Shown here one piece after another: positions 19,484 to 28,242 of a stretch of 64,000 bases of DNA. A program made the position numbers and the translations under genes. The number at the start of each line of letters is the position of its first letter. The first letter of the stretch is position 1. The stretch is from assembly GCF_044769865.1 (NCBI RefSeq), contig NZ_JBIZWA010000001.1, forward strand, positions 1,860,001 to 1,924,000, in the 5' to 3' direction. A model generated the notes under the pieces. It saw only the letters and a list, made by a program, of their open reading frames with translations, was not told the origin of the DNA and searched no databases. The stretch is from Homoserinimonas sp044769865. Lineage in GTDB: Bacteria > Actinomycetota > Actinomycetes > Actinomycetales > Microbacteriaceae.

Positions 19484-20707
19484 GTGCGGATGCTCGTCAT
19501 CGGCGACTCCGATTCGTACATCAAGTGGGGAGCTGCCCTCGCGTCACGGCTGCCTCCCCACTGGCGACGCAGCCTCATCGTGTTGCGCTCGCCCGTGCAG
19601 CCGAGTGCCCGACAGCTTGAGGCAGCGCTGGCCGACACCGACTTCGCGCCTGACGACGTCACGGTCGCCGAGCTCGACGAGCTGCCAAGCCTGATCGACA
19701 CGCACGGGCCAGATGCGGTGCTCGCGGCCGTGCGCGGCCCCGTCGTGCGGGTCGTTGCGCGGGCGGCACGCAGGGCGCAGTGGCGTCCCGTGTTCGTGAC
19801 TGGACTTCCCGGCATCACCATCCCTGCCGTGCGCAAGGCCATCGTCTATCGGGCGCACGCCGACCTCATCGTGTTGCACAGTCGGCGCGAGGTGCGCGAC
19901 TTCACCGCACTCACCTGCGACATGGGGCACGAGCAACGCTTCGCCCTCGCCACCCTGCCGTTCGTGCCCGATGACCCGACGCCCGGTGACCCCGACGGCG
20001 ACATCATCTTCGCGGCCCAGGCGATCGTGCCGCGCGAACGGGAAGAGCGGATGCTGCTGCTCGGGTGGCTCGCCGAGTGCGCTCGTCGACACCCCGGGCG
20101 CCGCGTCGTCATCAAGGTGCGCGCGGCACAGGGGGAGCCGCAGACCCATGCGGAGCTGCACGACTTCGCGTCGCTGATGCCCGAACTCGACCCGCCTGCC
20201 CCCGCCAACCTCGTGGTCGAGGACGGACCGATGTCGTCACACCTTGCACGGGCGAGCGCCCTCGTCACGGTGAGCTCCACAGCGGCGGTCGAGGCGGTCG
20301 CAGCGGGAATCCCTGCACTCCTCATCGACGACTTCGGGGTCTCGCCCGCGCTCATCAACACCGTCTTTGAGGGCAGCGGCCTCTTCGGTAGCAGCGACGA
20401 CCTCATCGCGGGTCGCTTTGCTCTCGCCGACCCCGCGTGGGTGCACGACAACTACCTGCACGGCCGCGAGCACAACGACTGGGTCGAACAGCTCGAGGGC
20501 CTCGTTGACCTGCGTGACCGAGGGCAACTGCCTCTGCGCATCCCGAGTGACAGGGTCGTCGGCGGTTCCCTCCGTCTCGCCTGGGACCGCCGCCGGGCCC
20601 TCGGGGAATATGACCGCTCACTGTCGGGGGCCGTCGCGGCTGCCGTCGGCACTCCCGCGCGCTGGGCGGTGCGACGCGGGCGCAGGCTCGCGCGCCGACT
20701 ACCCTAG
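19484..20707 (+). CDS. DUF6716 putative glycosyltransferase
   Basis: 407 residues from GTG 19484, 5 nt after the synthase stop (ATG 19490 is also possible). It has a GT-B-like layout. The C-terminal half contains LARASALVTVSSTAAVEAVAAGIPALL, with the Ser-Ser element seen in bacterial sialyl- and Kdo-transferases. The HP element of those families appears to be replaced by IKVRA near residue 207. The last ~40 residues are Arg-rich (RWAVRRGRRLARRLP) and could bind the membrane. Position suggests it transfers the CMP-activated sugar made by the two preceding enzymes. Confidence 0.75.
   Translation: MRMLVIGDSDSYIKWGAALASRLPPHWRRSLIVLRSPVQPSARQLEAALADTDFAPDDVTVAELDELPSLIDTHGPDAVLAAVRGPVVRVVARAARRAQWRPVFVTGLPGITIPAVRKAIVYRAHADLIVLHSRREVRDFTALTCDMGHEQRFALATLPFVPDDPTPGDPDGDIIFAAQAIVPREREERMLLLGWLAECARRHPGRRVVIKVRAAQGEPQTHAELHDFASLMPELDPPAPANLVVEDGPMSSHLARASALVTVSSTAAVEAVAAGIPALLIDDFGVSPALINTVFEGSGLFGSSDDLIAGRFALADPAWVHDNYLHGREHNDWVEQLEGLVDLRDRGQLPLRIPSDRVVGGSLRLAWDRRRALGEYDRSLSGAVAAAVGTPARWAVRRGRRLARRLP
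20700..20705 (+). promoter_or_regulatory. -10 box TACCCT, leaderless start
   Basis: TACCCT ends 6 nt before GTG 20712. The intervening AGAGGG could alternatively act as a very close ribosome site if the gene is read from the upstream operon. Confidence 0.4.
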
Positions 20708-20711
20708 AGGG

Positions 20712-22205
20712 GTGTCGACGCTCTCCGATCTCGTCAGTGCCCAGGGACGCTTCAGCGAAGCGGACATCGAGTGGCTCCATCTGCTGATCGGCGACTGGCA
20801 GCTGCTCGCAGATCTCGCCTTCGCCGACATCGTGTTGTGGGTGCCCTCGGCCGACGGCAGTTTCATCGCTGTCTCGCACGCGCGCCCGTCGAGCTCGGCG
20901 ACCCTCTTCTACCGCGACTTCGTGGGCCAGCCGATCAAGCCTGAGTGGAAGAAGCAGGTGACGGATGCCTTCGAGAGCGGGCAGATCGTCGACTCCTCCG
21001 CCCCGGACTGGTTTGAGGAGACCCCGACTCGGGTGCGCGCCGTGCCCGTGTTCCGAAGGCTCGCTGCCAACGCGCCTGAGACCACCGAGCATCCGATCGC
21101 CGTGATCACCAAGCACACGAACCTCAGCGAGGCGCGCACGCCGAGCCGACAGGAACTTACCTTCAACGAGTGTGCGAACGAACTGTTCCGGATGATCGCG
21201 AGCGGCGACTTTCCGGACCTCGCGGCACCCGCGGGTCCGCGGCGCGGCGCCCCACGAGCATCCGATGGTCTCGTTCGTCTCGACGTCGATGGCACCGTGA
21301 CCTTCGCGAGCCCCAATGGCCTCTCGGCCTTCAACCGCATGGGCTTCTCGGGCGAGCTCGAGGGGGAGTCGCTGGCCGAGGTCACGACGCAGCTGCTCGC
21401 GGGCAAGCTCATCGTCGACGAGTCGCTGCCGCTGGTGGTGACGGGGCGCGCCCCGTGGCGCACCGACATTGAGGCGCGCGGCGTGACAGTCACCCTCCGC
21501 GCCATCCCCATCAGGGAGCGGGGGGAGCGGGTCGGGGCGATCGTGCTCTGCCGTGACGTGACCGAGCTGCGACACCAGGAGCGCGAGCTGATCACGAAGG
21601 ATGCCACGATCCGCGAGATCCACCACCGGGTCAAGAACAACCTGCAGACCGTGGCATCCCTGCTGCGCATCCAGGCGCGCCGCTCGCACAGCGAGGAGGC
21701 ACGCGAATCCCTCAGTCAGGCAATGCGCCGTGTCGAGGCGATCGCCGTCGTGCACGACACCCTCAGCGAGGGCCTCACGCAGAGCGTCAACTTCGACACC
21801 GTCTTCGACCGCGTGCTGCGGCTCATTGCCGAGGTCGCCTCGAATCACGGCACGAAGGCCACCGCGAAGTTCACGGGAAGCTTCGGCGAGCTGCCCAGCG
21901 CCTACGCGACGCCGCTCGCCCTCGCGCTCACCGAGCTCGTCACGAATGCCGTTGAGCACGGCCTCGCCGATCGGGAGGGCCAGGTCGAGATCGAGGTCGA
22001 ACGCACGACGGATGCGCTGAGAGTGCAGGTGCGCGACAACGGCAGCGGACTCCCCGAGGGGCGAGTGGGGGCGGGCCTCGGCACGCAGATTGTGCGCACC
22101 CTCATCCAGGGGGAGCTGAGCGGCACGATCGACTGGCACACACTCATGGGCAGCGGCACCGAGGTGACGATCGAGATCCCGCTCGGCTGGATCAACCGGG
22201 ACTGA
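20712..22205 (+). CDS. PdtaS-like sensor histidine kinase
   Basis: 497 residues, soluble. Order: N-terminal GAF-type domain (1-150), PAS domain (about 185-295, DGLVRLDVDGTVTFASPNGLSAF), and a HisKA_2 box with H304/H305 in REIHHRVKNNLQTVASLLRIQARR. The HATPase domain has LTELVTNAVEHG and DNGSGLPEG. This is the layout of mycobacterial PdtaS, which phosphorylates the antiterminator PdtaR; no partner regulator is in the window. It is followed by a bidirectional terminator shared with whiB1. Confidence 0.9.
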   Translation: MSTLSDLVSAQGRFSEADIEWLHLLIGDWQLLADLAFADIVLWVPSADGSFIAVSHARPSSSATLFYRDFVGQPIKPEWKKQVTDAFESGQIVDSSAPDWFEETPTRVRAVPVFRRLAANAPETTEHPIAVITKHTNLSEARTPSRQELTFNECANELFRMIASGDFPDLAAPAGPRRGAPRASDGLVRLDVDGTVTFASPNGLSAFNRMGFSGELEGESLAEVTTQLLAGKLIVDESLPLVVTGRAPWRTDIEARGVTVTLRAIPIRERGERVGAIVLCRDVTELRHQERELITKDATIREIHHRVKNNLQTVASLLRIQARRSHSEEARESLSQAMRRVEAIAVVHDTLSEGLTQSVNFDTVFDRVLRLIAEVASNHGTKATAKFTGSFGELPSAYATPLALALTELVTNAVEHGLADREGQVEIEVERTTDALRVQVRDNGSGLPEGRVGAGLGTQIVRTLIQGELSGTIDWHTLMGSGTEVTIEIPLGWINRD

Positions 22206-22225
22206 GCCGCGCTCGCAGCAACGAG

Positions 22226-22258
22226 AAAGCACCGGCGCCCTTGCGGGGCCGGTGCTTT
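22226..22258. terminator. Bidirectional hairpin between PdtaS-like gene and whiB1
   Basis: A 10-bp stem AAAGCACCGG (22226-22235) pairs with CCGGTGCTTT (22249-22258). A run of As on one side and Ts on the other lets it serve both convergent genes. Confidence 0.8.
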
Positions 22259-22270
22259 CGACGTGTTCGG

Positions 22271-22519
22271 CTAGGAGGCGCGGCGGGCGCGAGCGGCGCG
22301 GCGCTTGAGGGCGCGACGCTCGTCTTCGCTCAGGCCTCCCCAGACGCCCGAGTCCTGGTTGGTCTCGAGGGCGTACTGAAGGCACATCTCGGTGACGCTG
22401 CAGCGAGCGCACACCGCCTTTGCCTTCTCGATCTGGTCAACCGCGGGGCCTGTATTGCCGACGGGGAAGAAGAGTTCCGGGTCAGCCGTGAGACATGCGG
22501 CGTTATCGCGCCAATCCAT
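22271..22519 (-). CDS. whiB1: WhiB1-type iron-sulfur transcription factor
   Basis: 82 residues starting MDWRDNAACL at ATG 22519, with AAGGAG 10 nt upstream. The four iron-sulfur ligands are C9, C37, C40 and C46; the turn motif GVWGGLSEDER and a basic tail KRRAARARR follow. WhiB1 binds the primary sigma factor and is essential in mycobacteria, where its cluster reacts with nitric oxide. The region between whiB1 and the divergent membrane gene (186 bp) holds an inverted repeat CTCAC-N6-GTGAG at 22618-22633. Confidence 0.96.
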   Translation of the reverse strand: MDWRDNAACLTADPELFFPVGNTGPAVDQIEKAKAVCARCSVTEMCLQYALETNQDSGVWGGLSEDERRALKRRAARARRAS

Positions 22520-22705
22520 TGAGTAGTGCTCCTTAGGTGAGCGCGACCCATTCACAAGGTCGCGCAGGGATACAGAAAAACCTCGGTGAAAGGATTCGTT
22601 GGGTTTCTCGGCAACTGCTCACGGCTTTGTGAGGGCTGAATTTGCCTCCAATAGACTCTCATACCGCGTGTCGAAGATCAACGATTTTTTCCCTAAGGAA
22701 ACACT

Positions 22706-23143
22706 GTGAACACGGAGCGAAATATGGATGTGCTAGGCGATGAACGCCAGATGAACGCTCCGCGACGCAGCCCGGCCCTCCTGCTCCTGGCCTTCATCCT
22801 GTCCCTCGAGTTCTTGCTCCTCGCGGCCGCCTCGGTCTTCCTCATGATCGAACTGATCGTCGAGGTGCCCGTCTCATACCCCTCCGCGATCGCGCTCCTC
22901 GTGCTCGCGCTCGTCGCGACCGCGTGGCTCGCCGCCCTGACCGTGAACCTGCTGCGCGGCGCACCGTGGTCCCGCGCAGGCATTGTTGTCTGGCAGTTGA
23001 TGCAGATCGCCGTCGCCGTCGGTCTCTTCCAGGGAGAGACGGCGCGGCCCGACCTCGGCTGGGCACTCCTCGTGCCCTCGCTCATCGCAATCCTGCTGAC
23101 GTTCACCAAATCGGTGATCGAGGCGACGGCGCGCAGGGACTGA
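22706..23143 (+). CDS. Four-helix membrane protein of unknown function
   Basis: 145 residues from GTG 22706, 8 nt after AAGGAA. The N-terminal ~20 residues are polar. Four hydrophobic helices follow (ALLLLAFILSLEFLLLAAAS; AIALLVLALVATAWLAALTV; VVWQLMQIAVAVGLF; WALLVPSLIAILLTF). No domain with known function is recognised. It stands alone between whiB1 and the convergent bcp. Confidence 0.75.
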   Translation: MNTERNMDVLGDERQMNAPRRSPALLLLAFILSLEFLLLAAASVFLMIELIVEVPVSYPSAIALLVLALVATAWLAALTVNLLRGAPWSRAGIVVWQLMQIAVAVGLFQGETARPDLGWALLVPSLIAILLTFTKSVIEATARRD

Positions 23144-23172
23144 GCCCCGCGGCATCCGTCGACTCTTCGCTC

Positions 23173-23643
23173 CTAGACGCCGAGGAGCTTGCGCACGCGC
23201 TGCACGTGCCCCGTCGCCTTGACGTTGCGCAGGGCGTGCTCGATCTCCCCGACCTCGCCGATCACGAAGGTCGAGCGGATCGTGCCCTGGATGGTCTTGC
23301 CGTAGTTCTGCTTGTCGCCCCAGGCGCCATAGGCCTTGTGCACCTCGAGCTCTGGGTCACTCAGCAGTGGGAAGGTGAGCCCTTCCGCATCCTTGAACTT
23401 GCGCAGCTTCTCCGGCTGGTCCTTCGAGACGCCGAGCACGACATACCCGCCGGATGCCAGCGGCTCGAGGCTGTCGCGGAAGTCGCACGCCTGCGTGGTG
23501 CAGCCGGGGGTGCTCGCCGCGGGGTAGAAGTACAGGATGACCTTGCGGCCGGCGAAGTCGGAGAGCGAAACCTGGGTGCCGTCCTGGTCGGGGAGGGTGA
23601 ACGCGGGGGCGGTGTCGCCGACGGCGAGCAGGGTCTCAGGCAT
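23173..23643 (-). CDS. bcp: Thiol peroxidase Bcp (atypical peroxiredoxin)
   Basis: 156 residues, full length. It reduces hydroperoxides with thioredoxin as donor, in the cytoplasm. Peroxidatic C48 lies in YPAASTPGCTTQACDFRD and the likely resolving C53 follows five residues later, the typical Bcp/PrxQ spacing. The thioredoxin fold motifs FTLPDQDG and GVSKDQPEKL are present. AGGAGA precedes ATG 23643. Confidence 0.95.
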   Translation of the reverse strand: MPETLLAVGDTAPAFTLPDQDGTQVSLSDFAGRKVILYFYPAASTPGCTTQACDFRDSLEPLASGGYVVLGVSKDQPEKLRKFKDAEGLTFPLLSDPELEVHKAYGAWGDKQNYGKTIQGTIRSTFVIGEVGEIEHALRNVKATGHVQRVRKLLGV

Positions 23644-23680
23644 GGTTCTCCTAGGAAGATCAACGGGGTTGAGGGCCGGT

Positions 23681-23710
23681 TTCAGATGCGCCCCAAACCC
23701 ATGCTAATCT
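23681..23710 (+). promoter_or_regulatory. Promoter for tRNA-Lys
   Basis: A -35-like TTCAGA (23681-23686) and a -10 TAATCT (23705-23710) are separated by 18 nt, about 35 nt before the tRNA. Confidence 0.45.
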
Positions 23711-23744
23711 TGTTCCTCGGCGCCGAAGTCAGCTTCGACACCGA

Positions 23745-23820
<76 letters not shown>

Positions 23821-23824
23821 AGAA

Positions 23825-23853
23825 AAGCCCCGCACTCTCAGAGTGCGGGGCTT
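23825..23853 (+). terminator. Intrinsic terminator after tRNA-Lys
   Basis: The stem AAGCCCCGCAC pairs with GTGCGGGGCTT around a short loop, directly after the tRNA. It also lies downstream of the convergent flavin reductase gene. Confidence 0.8.
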
Positions 23854-23870
23854 CTTCGTTTGAGTGGGCG

Positions 23871-24455
23871 TCAGATCGTCGTCTGTTCTCCAAGCGCGTG
23901 CCACGTGCGGTTGTGGTAGACGAGGGGCGCCGACGGCTCCTCGGCCGCGTAGGACTGCAGCGCGTGCACCGCGATGACGGTCGAGTTGCCGGCCTCCATG
24001 CGCTCGACCACGCGGCCGCGGATCCAGCTGTCGGTGCCCACGTAGTAGGGCTCGCCCGTGATGAGGCGACTCCAGCGGCTCGGGTCGGCGAAGCGGTCGA
24101 TTCCGCTCGTGGAGCAAAGCGTTGCGAGGCCAAGCTGCTCGGCACCGAGGAGGTGCACGACGAGCGTTTCGGCCTTGAGGATCGTGGGCGTTGCCGACGA
24201 GAGCGATGACACCGAGAAGACGAGGAGGGGCGGCTCGACGCTGACGGAGAAGACGGATGTCGCGGTCAGCCCGACCGGCCCGTCACCGGCATCCGCCGTG
24301 ATGACGGCAACGCCCGCGGGGTGGTTGCGGAAGACGGCCTTGAACTCCTCAGCGCTGAGGCCGTCGGCGGCAGAATTCTCGTGCCGTGCGTCGCTGATGC
24401 GTGCGACAGCGTGCTGCGAGGGCGTCGCGTGGGTTCTGGTCGCGTGGTGCGTCAT
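23871..24455 (-). CDS. Flavin reductase family protein
   Basis: 194 residues from ATG 24455 (GGAGAA upstream). After a ~30-residue variable N-terminus comes the flavin reductase split-barrel domain: FKAVFRNHPAGVAVITADAGDGPVGLTATS, then PPLLVFSVSSLSSATPTI and VVHLLGAEQLGLA. Members reduce FMN or FAD with NAD(P)H or bind flavin. No monooxygenase partner is adjacent. It is followed on the same strand upstream by the aldo/keto reductase operon but separated by 95 bp. Confidence 0.88.
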   Translation of the reverse strand: MTHHATRTHATPSQHAVARISDARHENSAADGLSAEEFKAVFRNHPAGVAVITADAGDGPVGLTATSVFSVSVEPPLLVFSVSSLSSATPTILKAETLVVHLLGAEQLGLATLCSTSGIDRFADPSRWSRLITGEPYYVGTDSWIRGRVVERMEAGNSTVIAVHALQSYAAEEPSAPLVYHNRTWHALGEQTTI

Positions 24456-24550
24456 GAAGCGTTCTCCAGTCGAGGTGTCTGCCCCCAGTCTGTCGCGGGC
24501 ACCTGGATGTGATGAACGGTGTTGCGCTGTGTGACATTCCCGCGCTGGCG

Positions 24551-25534
24551 TCAGAGGAGGCCCTCGCGCCCGCCTGACACCCAGGACGGAGTGGCCGTGC
24601 GCGCTCCAGCGACCCGGGCAGCGATGCCATCGAGGACTGCCAGGTCGTCGGCGCTGAGTTCGAGGCTTCCTGCGCCGAGGTTGCTGCGCAGGTGTTCGAT
24701 GCTCCGTGTGCCCGGAATGACCGAGACGGATGCCCCGAACTCCCGTGCCTTCGCGAGCAGCCAGGCGATCGCGACCTGCTCCGTCGCGGCACCGAGTCGC
24801 CGTGCGACAGCCCGCACCTCCTCGGCGAGCGCCCGGTTGTGCGGCAGGTTCTCGGGACGGAACCGCGGGAACGCCTTGCGCATGTCGTGCGCCGCGACAT
24901 CCGCATCGAAGGCGTCGGTGAGGAGGCCGCGCGAGACGGGGGAGTAGGGCACGACCGTGATGCCAAGTTCGGCGGCGGTCGGCACGACGTGCACCTCGAC
25001 GTCGCGGCTGAGGATGCTCCACTCGGACTGCACGGCGGCGATGGGGTGCACCGCGTGCGCTCGCCGCAATTCATCCCCCGTGGCCTCCGACAGGCCGATG
25101 TGATGAATCTTGCCAGCGGCCACCAGCTCCGCGAAGGCGCCGACGGTCTCCTCAACCGGCACCCCCGGATCGATGCGGTGCTGGTAGTAGAGGTCGAGGT
25201 GGTCGACGCCGAGGCGGCTCAGCGATTCGTCGATGTTGGCTCGGATCGTCTCGGGGCGCCCGCTGATGCTGCGCGTGCCGACGCCCGCCCCCATTGAGAG
25301 CCCGGTCTTCGATGCGAGGAAGACCGCATCGCGCGGGCGTCCGTGCAGGAATCGCCCGATGATCTCCTCGCTGGAGCCATCGCCGTAGATGTTGGCCGTG
25401 TCGAGGTGGCGCACACCGGCATCCACGACCGCGGCGAGCAGGCGCTGGGCGGATGCCTCGTCGATCGGGCCGTAGGAACCCCCGAGCGACATCGCACCAT
25501 AGCCGACGGGGTTCAGGTGGAGCGCCGGGCTCAC
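24551..25534 (-). CDS. Aldo/keto reductase
   Basis: 327 residues from GTG 25534, overlapping the stop of the upstream small gene (GTGA). The catalytic tetrad is visible: Asp and Tyr in DTANIYGDGSSEE, Lys in FLASKTGLS and His in LYYQHRID. The NADPH-binding C-terminal region includes VSVIPGTRSIEHLRSNLGA. It belongs to the YajO/Gfo-like AKR group acting on aldehydes or keto groups; the substrate is unknown. Confidence 0.92.
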   Translation of the reverse strand: MSPALHLNPVGYGAMSLGGSYGPIDEASAQRLLAAVVDAGVRHLDTANIYGDGSSEEIIGRFLHGRPRDAVFLASKTGLSMGAGVGTRSISGRPETIRANIDESLSRLGVDHLDLYYQHRIDPGVPVEETVGAFAELVAAGKIHHIGLSEATGDELRRAHAVHPIAAVQSEWSILSRDVEVHVVPTAAELGITVVPYSPVSRGLLTDAFDADVAAHDMRKAFPRFRPENLPHNRALAEEVRAVARRLGAATEQVAIAWLLAKAREFGASVSVIPGTRSIEHLRSNLGAGSLELSADDLAVLDGIAARVAGARTATPSWVSGGREGLL

Positions 25535-25719
25535 CGCTCGAGCTCGTGGGTCTCCGTGTTCTTGATCACCGTGCCAACGGCGATCCCGACGGCGCACGCC
25601 CAACTGACCCACATGAGGATGAGGCGCCAGTCGCGCGGTCCATTGAGGGTCGTGCGCACCGCGCCCATTCCGCCGAAGACGGCGGAGAGCACGCTGCCGC
25701 TGAAGATGAATTTGCGCAT
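25531..25719 (-). CDS. Small membrane protein
   Basis: 62 residues with two hydrophobic segments (IFSGSVLSAVFGGMGAV, weak; LILMWVSWACAVGIAVGTVI, strong) joined by RTTLNGPRDW. CGGGAG lies upstream of ATG 25719. It is translationally coupled to the aldo/keto reductase. No known family. Confidence 0.7.
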   Translation of the reverse strand: MRKFIFSGSVLSAVFGGMGAVRTTLNGPRDWRLILMWVSWACAVGIAVGTVIKNTETHELER

Positions 25720-25877
25720 TGAGACTCCCGTTCTCGTCGCTGCCCACGCTACCCCGGCGTGGGGGAGACGCCCAGTCCTCTGCCCCGCGCTTGGGGGTAA
25801 TCTGGCCTCTGGGATCCCCTTCCCACCATCCCGGCTCCCGTTTCGAGGGGCCAGCTACAGACACGGAGCACGCCTTC

Positions 25878-27362
25878 ATGACTGCCCCAGATGCCGCCGA
25901 GACCGAACTGCATTCCTTCGTCGTCGTTTCGAACCGTCTCCCCGTCGACCGGGTCGTCGAGCCCGACGGCTCCGCCTACTGGAGCCATTCTCCCGGCGGC
26001 CTCGTGACGGCGCTCGAGCCCGTCATGCGCCGCAACGACGGGGCCTGGGTCGGGTGGGCCGGCCTGCCGGACCTCGACATCGAGCCCTTCGACAGTGACG
26101 GCATCCACATCGTGCCGGTGCCGCTCTCTGTCGAGGAGGTGAGGGACTACTACGAGGGCTTCTCGAACGACACGCTGTGGCCGCTCTACCATGACGTGAT
26201 CTCGCATCCGCAGTACCACCGGGAGTGGTGGGACGCCTACGTGCGGGTCAACCAGCGGTTCGCGGATGCCGCTGCCGCCGCGAGCGCGCAGGACGCGGTG
26301 GTGTGGGTGCAGGACTACCAGTTGCAGCTCGTGCCGAAGATGCTTCGCGAGACGAGGCCCGACCTGACGATCGGATTCTTCAACCACATCCCGTTCCCGC
26401 CCTACGGCATCTACTCGCAGCTCCCGTGGCGCACGCAGATCATCGAAGGCCTCCTGGGTGCCGACGTCATCGGGTTCCAGAGGCTCGCCGACGCCAACAA
26501 CTTCTCTCGCGCGGTGCGCCGGCTGAAGGGTTTCCCGACCCGCGGCACGACGATCGATGTGCCGCTCATCGACGAGTCGCAGGGGGTGCGCGCGCACGGC
26601 CCGATCAAGGGCGGTAAGCCGTTCCGCACGGTCATCGCGCGGCAGTTCCCGATCTCGATCGACGCGAGTGACTTCGAGGAGCTGGCTCGCAGGCCAGAGA
26701 TTCAGGAGCGTGCGCGAGAGATCCGTGAGGAACTCGGCAATCCGAAGACGGTCATCCTCGGCGTCGACCGCCTCGACTACACGAAGGGCATCGGCCACCG
26801 ACTCAAGGCATTCGGCGAGCTCGTGGCGGAGGGCAAGGTGCCCGTCGAGGAGGTGACGCTCGTGCAGGTCGCGAGCCCGAGCCGCGAGCGGGTCGATGCC
26901 TACCGGCAGCTTCGCGACGAGATCGAACTCATGGTGGGTCGCATCAACGGCGACCATGGCACGATCGGCCACGCGCCCATCAGCTACCACCACACGAGTT
27001 ACCCGCGCGAGGAGATGATCGCGCTCTACCTTGCGGCCGACGTCATGCTCGTGACGGCCCTGCGCGATGGCATGAACCTCGTTGCGAAGGAGTATGCGGC
27101 GACCCGCTTCGACGAAGACGGGGTGCTCGTGCTGAGCGAGTTCGCTGGCGCCTCGGATGAGCTCAAGCGCGCGCTGCTCATCAATCCGCACGATATCGAC
27201 GGCCTGAAGGACTCGATCATGCGAGCGGTGCAGATGCCCCGCTCGGAACGCCGCACGCGCATGCGTGCCATGCGCAGGCGCGTGTTCGACAACGACGTGG
27301 CGAAATGGTCGTCGGCATTCCTCGAGGTGCTCACGGCGAACGGACGCAAGGCCTCCTCGTGA
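25878..27362 (+). CDS. otsA: Trehalose-6-phosphate synthase
   Basis: 494 residues (GT20). It joins UDP- or GDP-glucose to glucose-6-phosphate. Motifs: SNRLPVDRV, HSPGGLVTALEP, VWVQDYQLQLVP, FNHIPFPP, ILGVDRLDYTKGIGHRL and the donor-binding loop RDGMNLVAKEY. The ATG at 25878 follows CACGGAG. The stop overlaps the otsB start (GTGA), so both steps of trehalose synthesis are coupled. Confidence 0.97.
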   Translation: MTAPDAAETELHSFVVVSNRLPVDRVVEPDGSAYWSHSPGGLVTALEPVMRRNDGAWVGWAGLPDLDIEPFDSDGIHIVPVPLSVEEVRDYYEGFSNDTLWPLYHDVISHPQYHREWWDAYVRVNQRFADAAAAASAQDAVVWVQDYQLQLVPKMLRETRPDLTIGFFNHIPFPPYGIYSQLPWRTQIIEGLLGADVIGFQRLADANNFSRAVRRLKGFPTRGTTIDVPLIDESQGVRAHGPIKGGKPFRTVIARQFPISIDASDFEELARRPEIQERAREIREELGNPKTVILGVDRLDYTKGIGHRLKAFGELVAEGKVPVEEVTLVQVASPSRERVDAYRQLRDEIELMVGRINGDHGTIGHAPISYHHTSYPREEMIALYLAADVMLVTALRDGMNLVAKEYAATRFDEDGVLVLSEFAGASDELKRALLINPHDIDGLKDSIMRAVQMPRSERRTRMRAMRRRVFDNDVAKWSSAFLEVLTANGRKASS

Positions 27363-28141
27363 CGCAGGACATCGCGCCGGAACTGGATGCCGCGCTGCAC
27401 GAGATCGCCGCGACCCCGCGGCTGCTGGTCGCCCTCGACTTCGATGGCACGCTGGCCCCGCTTGTCGACCGGCCGGAGGATGCCAGGGCGCTCCCCGAAG
27501 CGGCACGTGCCGTCGCCCAGCTCGTCGAGCTGCCCGACACGCGCGTCGCCTACATCTCGGGTCGCGCGCTTGAGAGCCTGATCGAGGTCGCGTCCCCGCC
27601 CGAGGCGGCGCTGCTGAGCGGCTCGCACGGGGTCGAGACTCGTCTCGATGCGGCGCCCGGCGTCGAGCTGACGGAGGAGGAGCGCGCGGCGGTCATCGAA
27701 TTGCGGCGACTGCTCGAGGGCGTCTCGGAGCAGCATCCGGGCACCTGGGTCGAGGTGAAACCGGCTGGGTTCGCGCTACACAGCCGGGCTGCGTCGGCGG
27801 ATGTCGCGGCGTCCGCCCAGGCGCAGGCACACGAGCTCGTCGTGGCCGAGTTGCCGGCCATCACGGAACGACACGGCAACAACGTGCTCGAGTTCTCGGT
27901 GCGCTCCACCACGAAGGGCGATGCCGTGCGCATGTTGCGCGAGTTCAGCCACGCCACGGCGGTGGTCTTCGTGGGCGACGATGTCACCGACGAAGACGGC
28001 TTCCGGGCCCTCGGCGAGGCAGACCTCTCCCTCAAATGCGGAGACGGTGAGACCTCCGCCCGTCACAGGGTGCCGGCGCCGCAGGATGTCGCCCGCGTGC
28101 TGCAGCGACTCGCGCAGATTCGCTCCGCAAAATATGCCTGA
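27359..28141 (+). CDS. otsB: Trehalose-6-phosphate phosphatase
   Basis: 260 residues, HAD superfamily. D27 and D29 in ALDFDGTLAPL are nucleophile and acid/base. S-G-R in YISGRALE forms motif II, and VFVGDDVTDED near residue 204 is motif IV. It releases trehalose from the OtsA product. The GTG 27359 start overlaps the otsA stop. Confidence 0.96.
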   Translation: MTQDIAPELDAALHEIAATPRLLVALDFDGTLAPLVDRPEDARALPEAARAVAQLVELPDTRVAYISGRALESLIEVASPPEAALLSGSHGVETRLDAAPGVELTEEERAAVIELRRLLEGVSEQHPGTWVEVKPAGFALHSRAASADVAASAQAQAHELVVAELPAITERHGNNVLEFSVRSTTKGDAVRMLREFSHATAVVFVGDDVTDEDGFRALGEADLSLKCGDGETSARHRVPAPQDVARVLQRLAQIRSAKYA

Positions 28142-28168
28142 ATCGGAATTCTCAGCGTTGGCGGCCGT

Positions 28169-28174
28169 TAGAAT
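28169..28174 (+). promoter_or_regulatory. -10 box TAGAAT for the mnh operon
   Basis: TAGAAT lies about 70 nt before the mnhA start. A leader of about 60 nt ends in GACGGAGGTCAC, a good ribosome site. Confidence 0.45.
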
Positions 28175-28242
28175 GTGATGGTTCCGCCGCATCTCACGAC
28201 TCCCGTGTACGCGCGCCACCCGCCCACCGAGACGGAGGTCAC

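Noticed and set aside
22618..22633. CRP-type site upstream of whiB1
   Set aside because: The repeat is CTCAC-N6-GTGAG, the inverse orientation of the CRP pattern GTGA-N6-TCAC.
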